Shown: piece by piece, positions 58,285 to 64,000 of the stretch
Numbering within the stretch: position 1 is the stretch's first letter
How the letters are laid out: the number at the start of each line of letters is the position of its first letter
Source of the DNA: Rhodospirillales bacterium
GTDB taxonomy: Bacteria > Pseudomonadota > Alphaproteobacteria > Acetobacterales > Acetobacteraceae
Assembly: GCA_025362815.1 (NCBI GenBank)
Contig: JANYFG010000101.1
Coordinates: 1-64,000 of the forward strand
Direction of reading: 5' to 3'
DNA length: 64,000 nucleotides
Made by a program: the position numbers and the translations under genes
Notes under the pieces: model-generated
The model's database searches: none
Told to the model about the DNA's origin: nothing
What the model saw: only the letters and a program-made list of their open reading frames with translations

Positions 58285-58358
58285 AATATTCCGCATCACG
58301 ATGACGTGGCATGAGAATCGTAATATCCCGCATCACGATGACGTGGCTTAAGAGTTGT
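58285..58358. repeat. 37-bp direct tandem repeat x2 between divergent RR and HK genes
   Basis: aatattccgcatcacgatgacgtggcatgagaatcgt / aatatcccgcatcacgatgacgtggcttaagagttgt (32/37 identical). Confidence 0.93.
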
Positions 58359-58475
58359 AGAAAATAATGGTTTCCTCATCACCAAGCGATAAGAATGGGG
58401 GCGCAGCTGCCGGCAGGGTGCATAGGTCAAAAAAATTGCAGGATTGTGAGAGTGCCTTTTGCCGGAGAGCAAGCT

Positions 58476-60692
58476 GTGTCCGAAGCGACCGCCCATACGA
58501 ACACGCGTGCCATCGCAAAAGCGGCGCCTGACAGGCAGGACGGCAATCGGCTGGAAATCATCCTGCTGCGCGAGATCCATGCCGCGCTGACGGACGATCT
58601 GTCCTTCGACGACACGCTGAATGTCATCATGTCCCGCATTCTGGGCGCGCTCGGTGGCTACGCCTGCCGCGTGTGGGAGCGGCGGGGCGCGTCCACCTAT
58701 GTCAGCCGGGTGGCGCGCGTCTGCATCGATCCGATCGATCCCACCCACCCCGAATCCGGCGCCGACGAGCGCGTGCCTCTGTCGGAACTGGTCTGTGCTG
58801 CGATGTTCGACTGTGAAAACGGCACGATGTGGCGCATCACCAGCCCCGCCGATCTCGCACATCCCCGGCTGGGCCCGGCGGTGGCCGCGGGCATCACCAG
58901 CCTGATCGGGTGCGCGCTGACGGTGGGAGACCGGCGCTTCGCCGTCGTCATGACACTGAAAGGGTCGCAGAACGACCTTCCGGCGAAGGCCACCTTGCTC
59001 GGCTGCGTGGGCGACGCGATACGGCCTTTGCTGCAACGCAAGCTGACACGCGAGCGCACCGCCCTGCTCAGCGCGGCGCTCAGCGCGGCGCTCGGCGCCA
59101 CGCATGACGGCGTGATCATCGCCGAAATCACCCATCGCGACGATCAGGTTGACCGCATCATCTACATCAACGCGGCGATCACCGATCTCACAGGCCACCA
59201 GCCGGCCGATCTGCTGGGGCAGGCTTTCGCCGTGCTCGACGTGCCGGGTGCCGACGACCATGCGGAAATCGCCCGGATCGAGGACGCGATGCGACGCGCC
59301 GAGCCGGTGCGCGCCGTGCTGCGCCGGCGTCGCAAGGACGGAACCGATTTCTGGGCGGAAACGTCGCTTGTGCCCCTTTGCGATGCCAGCGGGGTTGCCA
59401 CGCACCGCGTGGGCATCCTACGCGACATCACCCGGCGACGCGCCGAGGCCGAGGATCTGCGCGCGCGTGAGGCAAGGCTGCTGGCCACCACGAAAAAGCT
59501 GGAAACGCTCACCCGGCAGTTGATGCGCACCCAGGCCATCGCAAAGCTCGGCACATGGCGCTTCGAAACCGGCTCGGACATCCTGGAGTGGTCGGATAGC
59601 GTCTATCCGATGTTCGGCGTGCGCAAGGAGACATTCGGGGCCACGATCGGGGCGGTCATGGCCCGGATACACCCCCAGGACCGGGATGCGGTGCGCGCCC
59701 GCCTCGCGAGGAGCGATCAAGGCTACGCGGTGCCGCCTTTGGAATACCGCACCATCGGCGCCGATGGAATCGTGCGAACCGTTTCAAGCGACAGCAGCCT
59801 CGAACGCGCGGAAGACGGCAGGGTGATCGCGATCGGCGGCATCCTGCAGGACGTGACCGACCAGAAACACGCCCAGGCCATGTTGCTGCAGGCTGAGAAA
59901 ATGCGCTCGATCGGCCAGCTCAGCGGTGGAATCGCGCATGACTTCAACAATCTTCTCACCGTGGTGTCGGTCAACCTGGAAATGCTCGGCGACATGATCG
60001 GCACCGATCACCCGGCCGAGGAATTGCGCGCCATGGCGATGCAGGCGGCGGAGAACGGGGCGAAGCTCACGGCCAACCTGATCGCCTTCGCGCGCCGGCA
60101 GTCGCTTCGGCCGGAGCCTTGCGACGTGAATGCGCTGGTGCGTGGGCTCCGGTTGATCGCGGCCGACGACATCGGCGAACGCCATGACATCGCCCTGGCG
60201 CTGGGCGCGGATCTGCCGGATTGCCGGCTGGACCGCAGCGGCTTCGAAAGCGCCCTGCTGCATCTGATCGTGAACAGCCGCGATGCGATGGCCGATGGCG
60301 GCACCATCACCATCGCCACCTCCCGCCGCAGCTTTTCTCCCAGTGGGAGCTTGGGTGGCAGCGGCGCCGTCGGCCACCTGGCCAACCGCGATCTGCGCGA
60401 GGGCGAGTATCTCTGCGTCTCGGTGTCCGACACCGGTGCCGGCATCGCGCCGCATCTTCTCGAACGCGTGTTCGAGCCCTTTTTCACCACCAAGCCGGTG
60501 GGCAAGGGCACCGGCCTGGGTCTGAGCAGCGTGATCGGTTTCGTGCGTCAATCCGGCGGCGACGTGGCGCTGGAAAGCACACCGCAGGTCGGCACGCGCG
60601 TGACGCTCTATCTGCCGTTTCAGGTCACGGCTGACGTTTCAGCGCCAGCGGACCGGATGCCTGGCAGGTGGGCATCATCTCCAGGCGGTTGA
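58476..60692 (+). CDS. PAS-domain sensor histidine kinase
   Basis: PAS ITDLTGHQPADLLGQAF, H-box LSGGIAHDFNNLLTVV, SDTGAGIAPHLLERVFEPFFTTKPVGKGTGLGLSSV; GTG start with GGAGAG upstream. Confidence 0.92.
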   Translation: MSEATAHTNTRAIAKAAPDRQDGNRLEIILLREIHAALTDDLSFDDTLNVIMSRILGALGGYACRVWERRGASTYVSRVARVCIDPIDPTHPESGADERVPLSELVCAAMFDCENGTMWRITSPADLAHPRLGPAVAAGITSLIGCALTVGDRRFAVVMTLKGSQNDLPAKATLLGCVGDAIRPLLQRKLTRERTALLSAALSAALGATHDGVIIAEITHRDDQVDRIIYINAAITDLTGHQPADLLGQAFAVLDVPGADDHAEIARIEDAMRRAEPVRAVLRRRRKDGTDFWAETSLVPLCDASGVATHRVGILRDITRRRAEAEDLRAREARLLATTKKLETLTRQLMRTQAIAKLGTWRFETGSDILEWSDSVYPMFGVRKETFGATIGAVMARIHPQDRDAVRARLARSDQGYAVPPLEYRTIGADGIVRTVSSDSSLERAEDGRVIAIGGILQDVTDQKHAQAMLLQAEKMRSIGQLSGGIAHDFNNLLTVVSVNLEMLGDMIGTDHPAEELRAMAMQAAENGAKLTANLIAFARRQSLRPEPCDVNALVRGLRLIAADDIGERHDIALALGADLPDCRLDRSGFESALLHLIVNSRDAMADGGTITIATSRRSFSPSGSLGGSGAVGHLANRDLREGEYLCVSVSDTGAGIAPHLLERVFEPFFTTKPVGKGTGLGLSSVIGFVRQSGGDVALESTPQVGTRVTLYLPFQVTADVSAPADRMPGRWASSPGG

Positions 60693-61380
60693 TGTTCACA
60701 TGCGCGGGCAGGCCGATCACCCAGGACACCGCCTCGGCGATGTCGAGCGGGTTGAGCGGCGTGAGATTGGCGTAGACCGCCGCCGCCTTGTCACCGTCGC
60801 CGTGAAACCGCGTGGTGCTGAAATCGGTGCCGCCCACCAGGCCGGGCTCCAGATCCGTCACCCGCACGCCGGTGCCGACGAGATCGGCCCTGAGGTTGAG
60901 GCTGAACTGCGTCACGAACGCCTTGGACGCGCCATACACATGCCCGCCCGGATACGGATAAAGTGCCGCGGTGCTGGACAGGTTGATCACATGGCCGGTG
61001 TTGCGCGCCACCATCCCGGGCAGCAGCGCCCGCGTCATGTGCATCAGCCCCGTCACGTTGGTGGCCACCATCGTGTCCCAGTCCGAAAGACTGGCGCGAT
61101 ATGACGGGTCCATGCCCAAGGCGAGGCCGGCATTGTTCACCAGCACATCCACCGCGCGCCAGGCTTCAGGCAACGTGTCCGGCAAGGCCGCCACCGACGC
61201 GGCGTCCGTCACGTCGAGCGTGTGTGCCAGCACGGCGGGGCCGAGGTCGGCGGCCAGCGCGTCCAGACGCTCCCGCCTTCGGCCGGCGGCGATGACGCGA
61301 TGGCCATCGGCCACGAGGCGTTGCGTGATCGCGCGGCCAAAGCCCGCGGAGGCGCCGGTGACAAAGACGGTAAGGCTCAT
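60625..61380 (-). CDS. SDR family NAD(P)-dependent oxidoreductase (YdfG-like)
   Basis: VFVTGASAGFGRAITQRLVADGHRVIAAGRR, VLVNNAGLALG, YPYPGGHVYGASKAFVTQFSLNLRADL. Confidence 0.94.
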   Translation of the reverse strand: MSLTVFVTGASAGFGRAITQRLVADGHRVIAAGRRRERLDALAADLGPAVLAHTLDVTDAASVAALPDTLPEAWRAVDVLVNNAGLALGMDPSYRASLSDWDTMVATNVTGLMHMTRALLPGMVARNTGHVINLSSTAALYPYPGGHVYGASKAFVTQFSLNLRADLVGTGVRVTDLEPGLVGGTDFSTTRFHGDGDKAAAVYANLTPLNPLDIAEAVSWVIGLPAHVNINRLEMMPTCQASGPLALKRQP

Positions 61381-61395
61381 GAGCAGGCTCCTGGT

Positions 61396-62247
61396 TCAGT
61401 CCGGTATCTGAAAGCGCACCGAGACCGGGCAATGGTCGGACAACCGCTCCTTCATCTCGGCGGTGCTTTCCCGATAGACCAGAACGCGCAGGCTGTCAGG
61501 CCGCATCCACGCGCGCGCGGTGCCGCCGGCGATGATGTGGTCGAGAAACCCGGCGCCGCCCCAGCAGGGGGAATGCCGGCCCGCTTCCGCCCGCAGCAAC
61601 GGGCCCGGCCGCTGCAGGCTGGCGAAGAAGCCGTCGCGCCCTTCCATCCAGCGGTTGAAATCGCCCATCAGCACGAAGGGCACACCGTCTGCCGCGCGGT
61701 GCGCGACCCAGTCAGTGAGATGCGACAGCTGCAGGGCCAGTGTGGGGCAGGCGGGGTTGGCCCGCGTGTCCAGCGCCTCCTCCCGGCAGCCGGACTTCAG
61801 ATGCACCGCCAACAGCCGCAGATCGCCGGACGGCAGGTTCAACGTGACGTCGGCGCCGCTGCGCAGGTGGTATTTCGCGTTCTTGTAGACATCCAGCGCC
61901 GCAAGGTCGGGGTTGGCCGTGAAATCAAGGCCCCGCCGGATGGCGAACCCGGTGCGCTGCACCACCGCATCGCCCGTGATATGAAGCCGGTAGCGATCGG
62001 GCGGAAAAACCCGCGCCGCCAGCTCCGGGCCATCCACCTCGCTGAACGCCACCACGTCGGCGTCCAGCAAAAGCGCATACCGGCGCAGCGTGTCGATATC
62101 CTCGTCACGCTTGGGCTGCACGTCCTCCGGCAGATCCGGCCCGCCGGCCGGGCGCAGCGTGAGCCACGACAGATTCCAGGTGGAGAATTTCAGCTCCCCC
62201 GCACACGCCTGCCCCGCCAGCAGCAGCCAGATCAGAAAGATGCGCAT
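61396..62247 (-). CDS. Secreted endonuclease/exonuclease/phosphatase family protein
   Basis: Signal peptide; FSTWNLSWL, AFSEVDG, VHLKSGC, LMGDFNRW, GFLDHII, LSDHCPVSV motifs. Confidence 0.9.
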   Translation of the reverse strand: MRIFLIWLLLAGQACAGELKFSTWNLSWLTLRPAGGPDLPEDVQPKRDEDIDTLRRYALLLDADVVAFSEVDGPELAARVFPPDRYRLHITGDAVVQRTGFAIRRGLDFTANPDLAALDVYKNAKYHLRSGADVTLNLPSGDLRLLAVHLKSGCREEALDTRANPACPTLALQLSHLTDWVAHRAADGVPFVLMGDFNRWMEGRDGFFASLQRPGPLLRAEAGRHSPCWGGAGFLDHIIAGGTARAWMRPDSLRVLVYRESTAEMKERLSDHCPVSVRFQIPD

Positions 62248-62358
62248 GCGACATGCTGCACGCACGGCCAGGTCCCTCCCAGCGCAAACAGAAGGCGTCA
62301 CGCGGAACTCACGGGGGAATCGGTTTCGCCGCCGGTCGTCAGCGCGTAGAAGACAGGC

Positions 62359-63837
62359 ATGACCGTCGCCATCGATATGGGCCGCACCGAACAGGGCGCC
62401 ACCGCCCAGCTCGACCTCGAGGAGCTGCTCGCCACACGGCTTCTGGTGCAGGGCAATTCCGGCTCCGGAAAGTCGCACCTGCTGCGCCGTCTGCTGGAAC
62501 AGAGTGCCGCCTGGGTGCAGCAGGTGGTGATCGACCCGGAAGGCGATTTCGTGAGCCTGGCCGACCATCACCCGCATCTGGTGATCGACGCCGGCGCGCA
62601 TACTGAGGCCGCCTTGGGCCATGCCGCCGAACGGGTGCGCCAGCATCGCGTCTCGGTGGTGCTGAACCTTGAGAACCTGGATGCCGAAGGCCAGATGCGC
62701 GCCGCCGCCGCCTTCCTCCACGGCCTGTTCGACGCCGACAGGTCGTGCTGGACGCCGGTGCTGGTGGTGGTTGACGAGGCGCAGCTTTTCGCACCCGCCG
62801 TGGGCGGCGAGGTGCCGGACGAGGCGCGGAAAATCTCGCTCGCCGCCATGACGAACCTCATGTGCCGCGGCCGCAAGCGCGGTCTGGCCGGCGTGATCGC
62901 CACCCAGCGCCTGGCCAAACTCGCCAAGAACGTGGCGGCCGAGGCCTCCAACTTCCTGATGGGCCGCACCTTCCTGGATATCGACATGGCGCGCGCCGCC
63001 GATCTGCTGGGCATGGAACGGCGCCAGGCCGACATGTTCCGTGATCTCGCGCGCGGCCAGTTCATCGCCCTCGGCCCTGCTCTGTCCCGCCGGCCGCTGA
63101 CGCTGCGCATCGGCACCGTCGCCACCGCCTCGCGCTCGGCGGCGCCTTGCCTGATGCCGATGCCACAGACCGATTCTCACAGCGCCCGCGATCTCGTGCT
63201 GTCCGATATTCCCCAGGCCCCGCGCCCGCCGCCGCGCCGCCTGGCCACGCCCGGGCCGGATCTTCTGAGCCAGCTGTCGCAGGCCCGGCCCGCCGTGCCG
63301 CAGGGCGAGACGGAGGCGGCGCCGGACATGTTCGTGGTGGCCGAACGCCAGCGCCGCATGGAGGCCATTCTACGCGCCATGATGGCCGAGGCGGAGGCGG
63401 CGTTCCGCCCGGTGGCGGCCTTGTATCAGGATTTTCTGGTGCGCCTGCGGATCGAGGCGCTGGAGGGCAGGCCGCCCGACCTCACCCAATTTCGCCCGCT
63501 GCTCGCCAGCGCCCGCGCCGGGGTGGAGGATGCGTCGCTGGCCGATGCGGCGTGGCCGCGCGTGCAGGCCATGGCGGCATCCCTGCCGGACGACGCGCAA
63601 AGCGTTTTTCTTCTCGTGGCGCACATGGCGCGGATGGCGGCGCCATGCCCCTCCGATGCGACCATCGCCCGCGTCTACGGAACGCATTCCACGGGCCGGG
63701 CGCGTCGCCTGCTGGGCTTCCTGGAGGAACAGCAGGCGATCGTCTGCTGCCCGGAGCCGGGCGGGCGACGAAGCGTGGCCATCGTGGGGATCGGCTGGCG
63801 CACCGCGCCGGGCGAGCCGGGGGCCGTCGCGGCTTAG
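62359..63837 (+). CDS. HerA/DUF87-like P-loop ATPase
   Basis: Walker A LLVQGNSGSGKSHLLRRLLE, VVIDPEGDFVSL, Walker B VLVVVDEAQLFAP, GVIATQRLAKLAKNVAAEASNFLMGRT. Confidence 0.85.
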   Translation: MTVAIDMGRTEQGATAQLDLEELLATRLLVQGNSGSGKSHLLRRLLEQSAAWVQQVVIDPEGDFVSLADHHPHLVIDAGAHTEAALGHAAERVRQHRVSVVLNLENLDAEGQMRAAAAFLHGLFDADRSCWTPVLVVVDEAQLFAPAVGGEVPDEARKISLAAMTNLMCRGRKRGLAGVIATQRLAKLAKNVAAEASNFLMGRTFLDIDMARAADLLGMERRQADMFRDLARGQFIALGPALSRRPLTLRIGTVATASRSAAPCLMPMPQTDSHSARDLVLSDIPQAPRPPPRRLATPGPDLLSQLSQARPAVPQGETEAAPDMFVVAERQRRMEAILRAMMAEAEAAFRPVAALYQDFLVRLRIEALEGRPPDLTQFRPLLASARAGVEDASLADAAWPRVQAMAASLPDDAQSVFLLVAHMARMAAPCPSDATIARVYGTHSTGRARRLLGFLEEQQAIVCCPEPGGRRSVAIVGIGWRTAPGEPGAVAA

Positions 63838-63935
63838 AGCCTGATGATTTTGGGTAGCGCCACTCCTCATGCTTCAAGTCTTTGTTCGATCAGGTTTACG
63901 CATCTGGGTGAAGCAACCCCAACGCCTCACGATCT
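63836..63935. repeat. Dispersed intergenic repeat R1, copy C (diverged)
   Basis: agagcctgatgattttgggtag...gttcgatcaggtttacgcatctgggtgaagcaaccccaacgcctcacgatct matches R1 ends and spacing. Confidence 0.8.
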
Positions 63936-64000
63936 AATAACGCTGGAACTCGCCGAATCATGTGGCATGTCGCCAGGTGGTATGGTGTTTACTGGCGGGT

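Noticed and set aside
61396-62247. EEP-family nuclease as partner of the HerA-like ATPase
   Set aside because: It has an N-terminal signal peptide and is divergently transcribed, so a cytosolic complex is unlikely
1-64000. CRISPR array, prophage, IS/transposase, rRNA or tRNA genes
   Set aside because: Looked for spaced direct repeats, transposase/integrase motifs and tRNA T-loop signatures by eye; none found. tRNAscan/CRISPR tools would be decisive

Overview
This 64 kb window is GC-rich alphaproteobacterial chromosome. Gene content and order (aroC-fabI/pdxH, lgt-midA-pgeF, purN-purM-AI2E-hda-ppk-ppx, uvrC-pgsA-moaDE, ilvE/petPR) suggest Acetobacteraceae/Rhodospirillales, but that is inference. 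Most of it is densely packed core metabolism. I found no prophage, IS element, CRISPR array, rRNA or tRNA. I recognise about 60 protein-coding genes. The more accessory parts are: (i) a tricarballylate/aconitate-type catabolic cluster, tcuA-tcuB-TRAP(dctPQM)-prpF-like, at 28.7-35.6 kb; (ii) a BTAD/TolB-like/TPR regulator carrying an in-frame 12-nt tandem repeat; (iii) a MarR-pirin module with two CGATATCG palindromes 30 bp apart; (iv) a GT-skewed orphan region at 35.9-36.8 kb; (v) a HerA/DUF87-like ATPase at the right end. The strongest signals outside genes are two dispersed intergenic repeat families. R1 is about 103 bp, with copies at 1-134, 7180-7282 and 63836-63935. R2 is a hairpin element with copies at 27044-27161, 36795-36833 and 55266-55361. 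All three R2 copies lie between convergent genes, and one shows a compensatory base-pair change. Several short-period tandem duplications sit at gene ends, notably a 33-bp x3 duplication of the stop/RBS/start junction between an SDR gene and folB. I do not see one clear novel multi-gene system; the best candidates for follow-up are R2, R1, the folB junction array and the tcu/TRAP/prpF cluster. All calls come from reading the sequence and supplied translations; no searches were run.
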